A DNA stretch of 44,126 bases from Bacteroidales bacterium (GTDB taxonomy: Bacteria > Bacteroidota > Bacteroidia > Bacteroidales > UBA7960), in assembly GCA_003560165.1 (NCBI GenBank), contig PWJC01000041.1, positions 1 to 44,126 of the forward strand, read 5' to 3'. The position numbers were made by a program, and so were the translations under genes. Positions 16,680 through 26,156 of the stretch are shown here, piece after piece. How positions within the stretch are numbered: position 1 is the stretch's first letter; every line of letters starts with the position of its first letter. The notes beneath the pieces are model-generated. The model did no database searches. It saw nothing but the letters and a program-made list of their open reading frames with translations, and was not told where the DNA came from.

Positions 16680-17330
16680 ATGGAAAAAACCATTCTACGC
16701 ATATTGTTTGCAGCCCTGATGATGGGCGGGTGCAGTGGCCCGCCGGCCGAAAAAGCCGGCGGGGGCTGGCCGGGGCACCGACTGCAATCGTGGCTGGACT
16801 ATTACGGTCTTCAGCTGGAAGACTTTGACCAGGCAGGGCGCTTCGATGCGTCCTACCCTGTCCGGGGGCCCCACGAGCCGGCCGATGAAGAACTCTATGC
16901 CCCGCTCTATGTGTATTCGGCCGATTCCACCCTGGCCATCGACCTGGACAGTTACCATCTGGTCATCAATCGCCGCAATGATGGCAGTCTGTATTCGCCG
17001 GGAAGGGAGGCCGACATGGAAGTGGCCCTCATTGACCTGGAAGCCGGGCTGCGCACCCGGCTATTGTTTTGCGGCACCCCCTGCCTGTTCGAGGAAGCCG
17101 GCTTCCACCCCGACGGGCGGGTGTTTGTGGCCGGGTTTTCCGAGGCCGGCAGCAGCCACCTGCCGGCAATCTGGCTGGTCGACACGGCCGAACGCAAGGT
17201 GGATTTCCTGCAGGCCACCAGGGCCTTTCACCCTGTCGAGGTACGCTACATTTCCGAGGTAAGGCTGAGCCACATCGACTTCCTGTTTGAGACTTTTCTG
17301 CCGGTCAGCCCGGCTGACCCCTTGCCCTGA
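16680..17330 (+). CDS. Predicted lipoprotein, unknown function
   Basis: Not recognised. ATG at 16680 gives 216 aa with a compact lipoprotein signal MEKTILRILFAALMMGGC (Cys18 as lipidation site); in-frame ATGs at 16638 and 16671 exist, but the first lies ahead of a leader hairpin and would give a poor signal peptide. The mature protein has beta-strand-like stretches (LAIDLDSYHLVINRR, MEVALIDLEAGLRTRLLF, RVFVAGFSEAG, AIWLVDTAERKVDFL) that resemble blades of a propeller-type protein describing state and display of a value, but no family motif. Two cysteines (FCGTPC) could form a disulfide. It has no obvious operon partner. Confidence 0.7.
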   Translation: MEKTILRILFAALMMGGCSGPPAEKAGGGWPGHRLQSWLDYYGLQLEDFDQAGRFDASYPVRGPHEPADEELYAPLYVYSADSTLAIDLDSYHLVINRRNDGSLYSPGREADMEVALIDLEAGLRTRLLFCGTPCLFEEAGFHPDGRVFVAGFSEAGSSHLPAIWLVDTAERKVDFLQATRAFHPVEVRYISEVRLSHIDFLFETFLPVSPADPLP

Positions 17331-17429
17331 CATCCTGCCTTTGTCTAAAAATCTGCCCGGACAACGCACCCAAACTGGTCTTATGTATAAGAAGAACTGC
17401 CTGCTATAACAGGTCTGCAGGGGTTTTTA

Positions 17430-17437
17430 TATATTTG
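17430..17437 (+). promoter_or_regulatory. -7 promoter box of the DUF5916 gene
   Basis: TATATTTG matches TAnnTTTG exactly and lies 37 bases before the ATG at 17475. No TTTG/TTG is present at the expected upstream distance, so only the -7 half is supported. Confidence 0.45.
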
Positions 17438-17474
17438 CGGCCAGTTATTCCAAACCAGAAGTTGCGGGGGTTTT

Positions 17475-19943
17475 ATGCAGATACACAGCTCACTCATCAA
17501 AGGTGTTTTTATTGCACTGCTTGGGGCCATTCTCAGCACAACGGCCGTTGCGGGCAACCAAAGGCGGGTCATTGAAGCGGTCCGTACCTCAACACCCCCC
17601 CTTATAGACGGCAGCCTGGAGGAAGCTGTGTGGCAAAAGGCCCCCCTTGCCGGCGATTTCCATCAGTACGAACCCCACAACGACCGACGGGCCAGCCTGC
17701 AAACCGATGTAAGGGTGCTTTATGACGACTACGCCATCTACATAGGGGTGAAAATGCTGGACCACAGCCCCGACAGCGTATTGCAGGAGATGGGGCTGCG
17801 CAACTCGGGGAACAGCCTCAACGCCGACCGCTTTTACCTGGACATCAATCCATTTAACGACGGCATCAATGGCTTTCGTTTCCAGGTATCGGCCTCGGGG
17901 GTGCAGACCGACGCCAATATGTCGGGCAACAACAGCGGCCGGGGCGATGCAAACTGGAACGCTGTATGGAAAAGCGCCGTGAGCCTCACCGAAAACGGCT
18001 GGGTGGTGGAAATGGCCATTCCTTATTCGGCCCTGAGGTTCCCAAACGGCAGCAGCCAGGAATGGGGCATTAATTTCTGGCGTGAGATCCGCCGTACCAG
18101 GGAAACCTCAAGCTGGAACCCGGTGAACCGCCGTTTGGGCGATCCCCTGGCCCAAATGGGCATACTGGAGGGTATCAAGGGGGTAGAGCCTCCCGTCAGG
18201 CTGGCCTTTTATCCCTATTTGTCAAACTACGTTGAAAATAACGGCTTTGAACCCGGCTGGGCAAATAACTTCAACGGGGGCATGGATGTAAAATACGGGA
18301 TCAGCCCAAGCTTTACCATGGACATGACATTGATCCCCGACTTCGGACAGGTACAGTCGGACGCCATGGTGCTGAACCTTTCGCCCTACGAGGTAAAATA
18401 CGACGAGAACCGCCAGTTTTTTACCGAGGGCACCGAACTTTTCGGAAAGGCCGACCTTTTCTATTCGCGTCGTCTGGGAGGCAGGCCCAGGGGGTATGCA
18501 AAGGCCCGGCAGGCACTTCAGGAACACGAGTTCATTTTGGAAAACCCCCTGGAAACGCGGATGATCAATGCCACCAAGCTTTCGGGACGAACCGGCTCCG
18601 GGCTGGGCCTTGGCTTCTTCAATGCCATGACCGCCGCAAGCCAGGCCATGCTGCTGGATACCCTTAGCGGAGAACAACGCCAGCTGACCACACAACCGTT
18701 TACCAACTATAACCTGGTGGTGATTGACCAAAGCATGCGCAACAACTCCTTTTTGAGCCTGGTCAACACCAATGTGGCAGGTTCTGCCGGGGGCTATACG
18801 GCCAATGTAACAGGCACCGAGTTCCGTTTTATGGACTCCAGCATGATGTACCGCATCAGTGGATCGGGAGCCCTGAGCCAGCAATACTTATCGGACCGGG
18901 AAAATATTTACGGATACAAATACGAGCTGCGGGCGGGTAAGTTCGGGGGAACCTGGCAGTACAACCTTCACCGCAGCCTGATCAGCGACACCTACGACCA
19001 GAACGACATGGGCTTTCTGAGGAGGAACAACCGCATCAGCGACGGGCTTTCCCTCAGCCACAACCTTTTTGAACCTTTCTGGAGGTTCTGGTCGGTAACC
19101 AACACCATCAGCCTCACCCACCACCGCCTGGCTGAGCCGGACACTTTCACCAACCTGGAGTTGCAGTACAGGTTGCGCATACTCTTCGACACCCGTTTTC
19201 ACGTCAGCCTGCGGTCTGCGTTCCAGCCCAGGGGGGAGCGGGATTATTTCGAACCGAGGGTGGCCGGCAGGTTCTATGAAACCGGCGAAGCCTGGGACAT
19301 CAACCTGACCTACTCTTCCGATTACCGCAAACGGCTGTATGTAGACGGGGAGTTCAGCTACGGCAAAAAACAGACCCATGGCACCCGCGAAGACCACGGT
19401 TTTAAACTGGAACCCACCTACCGGGTCAGCGACCGCATGAACATGTCCTATGGTTTTCAGTACAACAAAAGGAGAAACGATATCGGCTATACAGGCCACA
19501 GCCATCCCGACTCTGTTTTTTTCGGGCGCCGCCATTCGCCCACCCTCATCAATACCTACCGGACCACCTATATTTTCAGCAACAAGCTGTCGCTCGACTT
19601 CAACCTCAGGCATTACTGGTCGCGGGTCGGGTACGACGGACAATATTATCTGCTGGGGCAGGATGGCCTCCCCAAACCCCTTTCGGCCGATCTGGGAATT
19701 GCCGACATCAACTACAATGCCTTTACCATCGACATGCTGTTCACCTGGCAGTTTGCGCCGGGCAGCCAGATGACGGTAGCCTGGAAGAATGCCATCGACT
19801 CCAGGCAAAACATCCTGCATCCGGCATACCTCGACAATCTGCGCGATATCCTCAGCCAACCCCAGATCAACAGCCTCTCAATCAGGTTTCTTTATTATCT
19901 GGACTACCAACAGCTAAGAACCTCCGGGCGTCGCATTGGCTGA
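17475..19943 (+). CDS. DUF5916 protein with CBM9-like domain, outer membrane associated
   Basis: Exported protein of 822 aa. A signal peptide (cleavage likely after TTAVAG, about residue 27) precedes a CBM9-like beta-sandwich (about 30-230; starts IDGSLEEAVWQKAPLAGDFHQYEP and continues with VRVLYDDYAIYIGVKM). The rest is the DUF5916 region, rich in alternating aromatic strands (for example TWQYNLHRSLI, RLRILFDTRFHVSLRSAF), which suggests an outer membrane beta-barrel. Members are common in Bacteroidota and their substrate is unknown; carbohydrate binding is suggested only by the CBM9-like fold. No SusC/D genes are nearby. It converges with the next gene. Confidence 0.88.
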   Translation: MQIHSSLIKGVFIALLGAILSTTAVAGNQRRVIEAVRTSTPPLIDGSLEEAVWQKAPLAGDFHQYEPHNDRRASLQTDVRVLYDDYAIYIGVKMLDHSPDSVLQEMGLRNSGNSLNADRFYLDINPFNDGINGFRFQVSASGVQTDANMSGNNSGRGDANWNAVWKSAVSLTENGWVVEMAIPYSALRFPNGSSQEWGINFWREIRRTRETSSWNPVNRRLGDPLAQMGILEGIKGVEPPVRLAFYPYLSNYVENNGFEPGWANNFNGGMDVKYGISPSFTMDMTLIPDFGQVQSDAMVLNLSPYEVKYDENRQFFTEGTELFGKADLFYSRRLGGRPRGYAKARQALQEHEFILENPLETRMINATKLSGRTGSGLGLGFFNAMTAASQAMLLDTLSGEQRQLTTQPFTNYNLVVIDQSMRNNSFLSLVNTNVAGSAGGYTANVTGTEFRFMDSSMMYRISGSGALSQQYLSDRENIYGYKYELRAGKFGGTWQYNLHRSLISDTYDQNDMGFLRRNNRISDGLSLSHNLFEPFWRFWSVTNTISLTHHRLAEPDTFTNLELQYRLRILFDTRFHVSLRSAFQPRGERDYFEPRVAGRFYETGEAWDINLTYSSDYRKRLYVDGEFSYGKKQTHGTREDHGFKLEPTYRVSDRMNMSYGFQYNKRRNDIGYTGHSHPDSVFFGRRHSPTLINTYRTTYIFSNKLSLDFNLRHYWSRVGYDGQYYLLGQDGLPKPLSADLGIADINYNAFTIDMLFTWQFAPGSQMTVAWKNAIDSRQNILHPAYLDNLRDILSQPQINSLSIRFLYYLDYQQLRTSGRRIG

Positions 19944-19966
19944 ATCAGCCGCAAAACCGGATGGTT

Positions 19967-21823
19967 CTACGGATAGGGCATCCCAAATCTCAGCCCGGCA
20001 AAGCGGAGGTACTTTGTCCGGGCATCCTCTTCAAAAAACACCGTTTCGCCCCGGTACATCCCAAATCCACCAATAACGGCCTGTCCTTCCGACTTTGGCA
20101 AAAGGTTGTATTGCGAAAAATCATAGCCGAAGATATGCTGCTGATGAGGGCTGAGCACCAGCCTGATCTGCAGCAGCCCCTCCTGGAGTTGCAGGATGGC
20201 GCGTTCGTAGATCACATCTTCGATGCGGGTGTCCACATCCGTCAGCTCATAGGTGCCGAGCATAGAAAACACATCGGGGGGCAGGTGGTACCGGCCGCTG
20301 ACATCGATGCCGGCAGGATAGACATATCCACCCTGATCCACCATCAGCACCTTCTGGTCTTCCAGACGGCTCACGTTGATGCGGTAACGCTCGCCCAGCG
20401 AAAACCATCCGTCGGCATGATAAGCGGTCTGTAAGGTCTGCCCCCCCGTGGTCACCACCGCATGCCCTTCCAGGGGATACACCCGCAAGAGGTCGGTCTG
20501 CATCAGGTATTGTCCCCTGATGCGCTCGATGTCTTCCCTGGCGGGCTCTACCAGGGGTGGCCAGGCGGGGGGCAGGGGAACCGGGAACACCTTGCCCGTT
20601 TGTTCCTGAATGGCGGTCATCAGTATCATGCGTGCCATTTCCTCGAGGGTTTCCATTACACCGCCGGTATTGCATATCAATACCACCCCCATTCGGTGTT
20701 CGGGCACCACGGCCATTACTGCATTGTAATGCATGGTATTGCCTATCTGGTAAGCGTACTGGCCCTTCATCGGCGATGGATGGTCTTCCAGAATCCAGCT
20801 CCATCCCGACTGAAAGCTCTCATCAAGGGCTTTTTCTGTTTTCTGGTCGGTCAGCATGGAGCGGACCAGCTCTGCGGGTACCCTGGGGGCGGTTTGCCCC
20901 ACCTTCAATACCCAGTCGAGCAAGCCCAACATGTCGTGGGCAGTGGAAAAAAAACCCCCGCTGGAAGTCAGCATCGAAGGGAATTCGGACTGGGGATGGT
21001 CGAATTCCCGGATGTAGGGAAGGGCCAGCCCCGGGATATCCTCCTGATGTGCGAAAAAACCGCTGTCTGCCATACCCAGAGGGCCGAGCAGCTGCTGCTG
21101 AACATAAGCCGGGTAATCCATGCCCGTGACCGATTCGATCACCAGGCCAAGCAATTCGTAGCCCAGGTTCGAATACACATACTTTACCTCCGGAGGATAG
21201 GCCACATACTGCGAAGACAAATGGGTCAGCAAATCGGGTCGCTGTGCCGGATCGATGGTCAACAGGCCCTTGTAGAGATCCCTGGGCAATCCGCTGTAAT
21301 GGTTCAGCAGGTGGCGGATGCGAATGGGGGAGTCGTCGCGGTAGCGGCTATGAATGCTGAAATCCGGGAGGTAATCTGTCAGGGGGTCGTCCAGGCCGAT
21401 CCTTCCCTGCCCGGCCAGATCCATAACGGCTGCCGATGTCAGTATCTTGGTCAGGGAAGCCACAGGGTAGAGGGTATACTGGCTTGCCCTTGCCTGCTGT
21501 TCCACGTCTGCATAACCGAATCCGGTTGCCCACCGCGAACCGCCGGGTCCGGCAATGCCTATAGAAAGGCCTTTGATGTTTTCCAGTTTCACCATGCGGT
21601 CAACAAAGACCATGATGCGGCTTTCGAAAGAGGGGGTGATTTCGGTGCTCACAGCCGGCAGCGGCAACATCAGCAAGAGCAGCAGCAGGATCACGGGGGC
21701 CGCCGCCAGGGCTTTGCCCTGGTGCAGGGCGGGAGGCCCTGCCTGCCCCTGTTGCGCATTACGAAACCCTCTGAAAAACCGTCCTTGCACCATTGTGTCC
21801 TGATTTATCCGGAAAACCGCCAT
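19967..21823 (-). CDS. Exported serine beta-lactamase-fold hydrolase (class C/PBP4*-like)
   Basis: Serine hydrolase of the beta-lactamase/transpeptidase fold (618 aa), probably periplasmic and acting as an esterase, D-aminopeptidase or peptidoglycan-related hydrolase. Class motifs: Ser123-x-x-Lys126 in VASLTK, Tyr217-Ser-Asn219 in YVYSNLGYELLG, and a catalytic domain over about 65-420. The last 180 residues form an extra beta-rich domain seen in many such family members. The N-terminus has a long polar stretch before the hydrophobic signal segment (about 41-57); the alternative ATG at 21793 (residue 11), with AGGA in front, is equally plausible. True antibiotic hydrolysis is not implied. Confidence 0.88.
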   Translation of the reverse strand: MAVFRINQDTMVQGRFFRGFRNAQQGQAGPPALHQGKALAAAPVILLLLLLMLPLPAVSTEITPSFESRIMVFVDRMVKLENIKGLSIGIAGPGGSRWATGFGYADVEQQARASQYTLYPVASLTKILTSAAVMDLAGQGRIGLDDPLTDYLPDFSIHSRYRDDSPIRIRHLLNHYSGLPRDLYKGLLTIDPAQRPDLLTHLSSQYVAYPPEVKYVYSNLGYELLGLVIESVTGMDYPAYVQQQLLGPLGMADSGFFAHQEDIPGLALPYIREFDHPQSEFPSMLTSSGGFFSTAHDMLGLLDWVLKVGQTAPRVPAELVRSMLTDQKTEKALDESFQSGWSWILEDHPSPMKGQYAYQIGNTMHYNAVMAVVPEHRMGVVLICNTGGVMETLEEMARMILMTAIQEQTGKVFPVPLPPAWPPLVEPAREDIERIRGQYLMQTDLLRVYPLEGHAVVTTGGQTLQTAYHADGWFSLGERYRINVSRLEDQKVLMVDQGGYVYPAGIDVSGRYHLPPDVFSMLGTYELTDVDTRIEDVIYERAILQLQEGLLQIRLVLSPHQQHIFGYDFSQYNLLPKSEGQAVIGGFGMYRGETVFFEEDARTKYLRFAGLRFGMPYP

Positions 21824-21890
21824 GAACCACCTTTCCGGGGATTAAATTTTCGGTTTTGAATTTACGAACTTTGATGGCAATAAACAAACA

Positions 21891-22529
21891 ATGCGTAACT
21901 TTATCGGCATGAATCGCCGCAGTGTCATCTCCATCCTTTTGTTCTTTAAAATCCTCCTGATTGTCATGATCGTAAATCATCAGCTATCGCCAAAACCCGG
22001 GGCAGAAACCCTGCTGGAAACCATCCACGGCCGCAGCTCCGTCAGGGCCTACACCCCGCAGCAGGTCAGCGCACAGCAAGTAGAAAACCTGTTGCGGGCC
22101 GCCATGGCGGCACCCTCTTCGAGGAACATCCAGCCCTGGGAGTTTTACGTGGTCAGCGACCCTGAAATACTGAACGCACTCTCCCAAAGCCTGCCCTATG
22201 CCGCCATGGCGGCCGGGGCACCCCTGGCCATTGTCATCTGCGGGGACACCCAAAAGGGGCAACCCAATCAGGAGCAACAAATGAACTGGGTCATGGACTG
22301 CTCGGCTGCCTCCCAAAACCTGCTGCTGGCAGCCCATGCCATGGGTCTGGGGGCGGTATGGACCGGCATATACCCTTACCGCGAACGCATCGAAACAGTA
22401 AGGGGAGCCCTCGACATCCCCCCTCACCTGGTCCCCCTGAACCTGATCCCTGTCGGCTACCCCCTCGACCCTCCTGCGCCCAAAGACAAATGGGATGAGA
22501 AAAAGGTACATTATATCGGTGGGCCTTAA
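21891..22529 (+). CDS. Nitroreductase-family FMN oxidoreductase with N-terminal membrane anchor
   Basis: Flavin oxidoreductase of the nitroreductase superfamily, 212 aa. The domain starts at about residue 41 (LLETIHGRSSVRAYTPQQVS) and shows the FMN-binding RSSVR, the PSSRNIQPWEFYVV stretch, and GLGAVWTGIYP with the conserved C-terminal region. Unlike typical cytosolic members it carries an uncleaved-looking hydrophobic segment at about 11-29 (RSVISILLFFKILLIVMIV), so it may be anchored in the inner membrane or exported. An alternative ATG at residue 7 changes little. It is divergent from the serine hydrolase and directly precedes rpsO, which has its own promoter. Confidence 0.88.
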   Translation: MRNFIGMNRRSVISILLFFKILLIVMIVNHQLSPKPGAETLLETIHGRSSVRAYTPQQVSAQQVENLLRAAMAAPSSRNIQPWEFYVVSDPEILNALSQSLPYAAMAAGAPLAIVICGDTQKGQPNQEQQMNWVMDCSAASQNLLLAAHAMGLGAVWTGIYPYRERIETVRGALDIPPHLVPLNLIPVGYPLDPPAPKDKWDEKKVHYIGGP

Positions 22530-22554
22530 ATGGGTGAACTATTCTTACACAATA

Positions 22555-22586
22555 TTTGTCAGAATAAAAAAACATTTGTACTTTTG
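22555..22586 (+). promoter_or_regulatory. Bacteroidota-type promoter of rpsO
   Basis: TTTG (22555-22558) and TACTTTTG (22579-22586) are 20 bases apart, a full consensus match. Start is expected near 22593, about 49 bases before the rpsO ATG. Confidence 0.8.
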
Positions 22587-22641
22587 CAGGCCTGTAAATA
22601 CCCTTAACATATCCAGCACAGAAATCAAATCATTTTATCCC

Positions 22642-22911
22642 ATGTATTTAAATCCCGAAATCAAGAAAGACATTTTCGCCCGTCACGGTGGGTCGGAAAC
22701 CAACACCGGCTCTCCGGAAAGTCAGATCGCGCTGTTTACACACCGGATCGCTCACCTGACCGGACATCTGAAAAAGAACAAGAAAGACAAACACACCCAA
22801 CGATCGTTGATATTGTTGGTGGGAAAACGCAGAAAAAAACTCAACTACCTGAAAAATAAAGATATTGAACGTTACCGGGCCATCATTTCGAAGCTGAAGC
22901 TCAGAAAATAA
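22642..22911 (+). CDS. rpsO: 30S ribosomal protein S15
   Basis: Ribosomal protein S15, exactly 89 aa as in other bacteria, which binds 16S rRNA and organises the 30S central domain. The family signature is clear: GSPESQIALFTHRIAHLTGHLKKNKKDKHTQRSLILLVGKRRKKLNYL. The open frame continues upstream to 22495, but the ATG at 22642 fits the family length and the promoter. A strong terminator separates it from pnp; the rpsO-pnp order is widely conserved and some read-through into pnp is expected. Confidence 0.98.
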   Translation: MYLNPEIKKDIFARHGGSETNTGSPESQIALFTHRIAHLTGHLKKNKKDKHTQRSLILLVGKRRKKLNYLKNKDIERYRAIISKLKLRK

Positions 22912-22922
22912 GCCCTCATGGT

Positions 22923-22961
22923 AAAAAAGCAGGCAATTAAACATTAATTGCCTGCTTTTTT
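22923..22961 (+). terminator. Intrinsic terminator between rpsO and pnp
   Basis: AAAAAAGCAGGCAATTAA (22923-22940) pairs perfectly with 22944-22961 around a 3-base loop, and the descending arm ends in a T run. The A/T symmetry means it could stop transcription from either strand. Confidence 0.9.
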
Positions 22962-23021
22962 ATCAAACGCCGTCTAGTCAATACAGGAAAATCAAGAAGA
23001 GTCACAGAAAAAGAAAAGAAG

Positions 23022-25163
23022 ATGAACAAAGACATTGGAATCAGGAAAACGATCGACCTCGGCGATGGCCGGGTCATTACACTGGAAACCGGCAAACTGG
23101 CCAGGCAGGCAGATGGTTCGGTGGTGGTAAGCCACGGCGATACCATGCTGCTGGCCACCGTGGTTGCCAGATCGGAAATAAAGGAAGGTCAGTCGTTTTT
23201 GCCCCTTTCGGTCGACTACCAGGAAAAATATGCAGCGGCCGGGCGTTTCCCCGGCGGTTTTTTCAAGCGCGAAGCACGCCCCTCAGAACACGAAATTCTG
23301 ATCTCACGCCTGGTGGACAGGGCATTGCGCCCCATGTTCCCCGATTATTACCAGGCTGAGACTCAGGTGCTGATCTCACTGATATCGGCCGGCAAGGACA
23401 TCCTGCCCGACGCCCTGGCCGGCCTGGCAGCATCTGCGGCCATTACCGTATCGGATATTCCGTTCAACGGCCCGATCTCGGAGGTGCGCATCGCCCGTAT
23501 CGAAGGGGAGTTCGTGATCAACCCCACCATTTCCGACCTTGAATCGGCCGACATCGACCTGATCGTGGCCGGGACCCTCGATAACATCGTCATGGTCGAG
23601 GGCGAAATGAAAGAAGTAGCCGAAAAAGAGATGCTCGAAGGCATCAAAAAGGCCCACGAAGTGATACGGATCCAATGCCAGGCCCAGCTCGATCTGGCGG
23701 CAGAGGTATCCGGGTCGAGCCCCAAACGCGAATACCCTCCCCTGGAGGCCGACCAGGAATTGCTGCAGCGCATGGAGCAGGAACTCTACGACAGCCTGTA
23801 CGAACTCACCCGCAAGACCATTGTCAACAAGCAGGAGCGCAGGGATGCCTACGATGCCATCCGTGAGGGCTTCCTGGAAAGTCTCGGCGAAGCCGAACGG
23901 GAAGAGAAAGAAGGACTGGTCAAAAGTTATTTCAAAGACATTCAGAAGAAGGCCATCCGCAATTTCGTGCTCGATGAGCGCACACGGATCGACGGACGCA
24001 GTCCCGAAGAGATCCGTCCTATCTGGTCGGAGGTCGATTACCTGCCCGCTGCACATGGTTCGGCCGTTTTTACCCGCGGAGAGACCCAGTCGCTGACCAC
24101 GGTGACCCTGGGCACTAAACTCGACGAGCAGACCATTGACGGGGCTGTGATCGAAGGGCGCAGCAAATTTATGCTCCACTACAATTTCCCGCCTTTTTCT
24201 ACTGGAGAGGTAAAAATGATGCGCTTTACCAGCCGCCGCGAAATCGGACACGGAAACCTTGCCCTGCGGGCCCTCAAACCGGTTCTTCCTAATGGAGCGG
24301 AAAATCCGTATACCATCCGGGTGGTTTCCGACATCCTCGAATCAAACGGCTCCTCTTCCATGGCCACCGTATGTGCCGGCACCCTGGCCCTGCTCGACGC
24401 AGGCGTCAAAATATCCAGGCCGGTTTCAGGAATTGCCATGGGCCTCATCGCCGACCCTGAATCGGGCAAGTACGCCGTACTGTCCGACATCCTGGGCGAC
24501 GAAGACCACCTTGGCGATATGGACTTTAAGGTTACCGGCACCAAAAAGGGCATCACCGCCTGCCAGATGGACATCAAGATCGAAGGCCTCAGCTTCGACA
24601 TACTGGAGGAAGCCCTCAACCAGGCCAGGGAAGGCCGGCTGCATATTCTGGACGAAATGAGCAAGACCATTTCCGAGTCCAGGCCGGAATACAAGCCCCA
24701 TGTGCCCCGAATTGTCAAGCTGACCGTGCCCAAAGAATTCATCGGCGCCATCATCGGCCCCGGCGGCAAGGTGATACAGGAATTGCAAAAAGAAAGTGGC
24801 AGCACCATCGTCATCGAAGAAGTGGGCGAATACGGGGTGGTTGACATCGTGTCGGAAAACAAGGCCTCCATCGATTATGTTGTCGAACGCATCAAAGGCA
24901 TCATCGCGGTACCCGAAATTGGGGAAGTATACAAGGGCAAGATCAAGAGCATTGTTTCTTTTGGCATGTTCGTGGAGATCATTCCCGGGAAGGAAGGGCT
25001 GCTGCACATCAGCGAGATAGAGTGGAGAAGGCTGGAGAAAGTGGAAGACAGCGGGTTCAGCGCCGGCGACGAGATCGAGGTGAAATTGCTGGACGTAGAC
25101 AAAAAAACAGGAAAGCTGAAATTGTCGCGCAAGGCACTGCTGCCCCGTCCGGAACGAAAATAA
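23022..25163 (+). CDS. pnp: Polyribonucleotide nucleotidyltransferase (PNPase)
   Basis: 3'-5' phosphorolytic exoribonuclease that trims and degrades mRNA using phosphate. Domain order along 713 aa: RNase PH 1 (about 15-215), helical linker (about 240-310), RNase PH 2 (about 315-545, with [20 protein letters not shown]), KH (about 560-620, [15 protein letters not shown]) and S1 (about 630-705, [18 protein letters not shown]). Length is typical. No separate promoter was recognised in the 60 bases after the rpsO terminator, so read-through from rpsO is probable. A second sigma factor gene follows after 87 bases in the same direction. Confidence 0.98.
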   Translation: MNKDIGIRKTIDLGDGRVITLETGKLARQADGSVVVSHGDTMLLATVVARSEIKEGQSFLPLSVDYQEKYAAAGRFPGGFFKREARPSEHEILISRLVDRALRPMFPDYYQAETQVLISLISAGKDILPDALAGLAASAAITVSDIPFNGPISEVRIARIEGEFVINPTISDLESADIDLIVAGTLDNIVMVEGEMKEVAEKEMLEGIKKAHEVIRIQCQAQLDLAAEVSGSSPKREYPPLEADQELLQRMEQELYDSLYELTRKTIVNKQERRDAYDAIREGFLESLGEAEREEKEGLVKSYFKDIQKKAIRNFVLDERTRIDGRSPEEIRPIWSEVDYLPAAHGSAVFTRGETQSLTTVTLGTKLDEQTIDGAVIEGRSKFMLHYNFPPFSTGEVKMMRFTSRREIGHGNLALRALKPVLPNGAENPYTIRVVSDILESNGSSSMATVCAGTLALLDAGVKISRPVSGIAMGLIADPESGKYAVLSDILGDEDHLGDMDFKVTGTKKGITACQMDIKIEGLSFDILEEALNQAREGRLHILDEMSKTISESRPEYKPHVPRIVKLTVPKEFIGAIIGPGGKVIQELQKESGSTIVIEEVGEYGVVDIVSENKASIDYVVERIKGIIAVPEIGEVYKGKIKSIVSFGMFVEIIPGKEGLLHISEIEWRRLEKVEDSGFSAGDEIEVKLLDVDKKTGKLKLSRKALLPRPERK

Positions 25164-25250
25164 TTCCATGTATTGTTCGCTTTCATGCAACCCCTCAGCG
25201 GGCTCTTGCGTATCATGAAACAGGCCAGTGTCCTTTAATCCGGAAAACAG

Positions 25251-26114
25251 ATGCGGCAACTCAAGATCATCAAACAGGTAACCAACCGCGACACGGCGTC
25301 GCTGGACAAATACCTGCAGGAGATTGCCAAGGTTGGTCTGATCTCCGCAGAGGAAGAGGTTCAGCTGGCCCAGCGGATCAAAAAAGGCGACAAGGAGGCC
25401 CTGGAAAAACTCACCAAGGCCAATCTCCGCTTTGTGGTATCGGTGTCCAAGCAATACCAGAACCAGGGCCTCAGCCTCCCCGACCTGATTAACGAAGGCA
25501 ATCTGGGGCTGATGAAAGCCGCTGAACGTTTTGATGAAACCCGGGGGTTCAAATTCATTTCCTATGCCGTGTGGTGGATCAGGCAGTCCATTTTGCAGGC
25601 ACTGGCCGAGCAGGCAAGGATCGTCAGGCTGCCCCTGAACAAGATCGGTACCATCAACAAGATCAACAAGGCCTACAGCGAGCTGGAACAAAAACACGAA
25701 CGGGAGCCTGACGCAGCCGAGATCGCCGAATTGCTCAACCTGCCCCTGGAAGAGGTCAGAGAGTCGCTAAAACACAGCGGACGGCATGTTTCGATCGACG
25801 CCCCCATTCTGGATGGAGAGGAATCCGATATGTACGAGGTCTTGCAAAACGATGAGAGCAACACCCCGGAAAACAACCTTCTGTACGATTCGCTCAAAAA
25901 CGAGATCGAGCGCACCATTGCCACCCTGCCCGACCGGGAAGCCGATGTCATCAGGTATTACTTTGGCCTGAACGGGATGCAGCCCCATACCCTGGAAGAG
26001 ATCGGGGAAAAACTGGGACTGACCAGGGAGAGGGCAAGACAGATCAAGGAAAGGGGGCTCAGGCATCTGAAACAAACCTCAAAATCCAAAATTCTGAAAA
26101 CTTACCTGGGATAA
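25251..26114 (+). CDS. Second RpoD-like (group 1/2) sigma-70 factor
   Basis: Sigma factor of 287 aa with the compact Bacteroidota layout (no region 1.1). Regions: 1.2 (about 12-50), 2 (about 55-130, including [17 protein letters not shown] for -10 recognition), 3 (about 135-190), 4 (about 225-283, [23 protein letters not shown]). It is a paralogue of the canonical rpoD at 41263-42129. Most of the first 130 residues are the same, while region 3, the region 3.2 finger ([19 protein letters not shown] against [19 protein letters not shown]) and region 4 are clearly different. It may be a stationary or stress sigma factor with overlapping promoter use. It lies 87 bases after pnp and 42 before rpe. 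Confidence 0.93.
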   Translation: MRQLKIIKQVTNRDTASLDKYLQEIAKVGLISAEEEVQLAQRIKKGDKEALEKLTKANLRFVVSVSKQYQNQGLSLPDLINEGNLGLMKAAERFDETRGFKFISYAVWWIRQSILQALAEQARIVRLPLNKIGTINKINKAYSELEQKHEREPDAAEIAELLNLPLEEVRESLKHSGRHVSIDAPILDGEESDMYEVLQNDESNTPENNLLYDSLKNEIERTIATLPDREADVIRYYFGLNGMQPHTLEEIGEKLGLTRERARQIKERGLRHLKQTSKSKILKTYLG

Positions 26115-26156
26115 GGGCTGGCTTCTTCAGCACCCGCCCGGCCAAGAGAAGAACCC

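Noticed and set aside
24426-25697. 423-codon antisense frame spanning pnp and the sigma gene
   Set aside because: It crosses two well-supported genes and their intergenic gap; no domain content.
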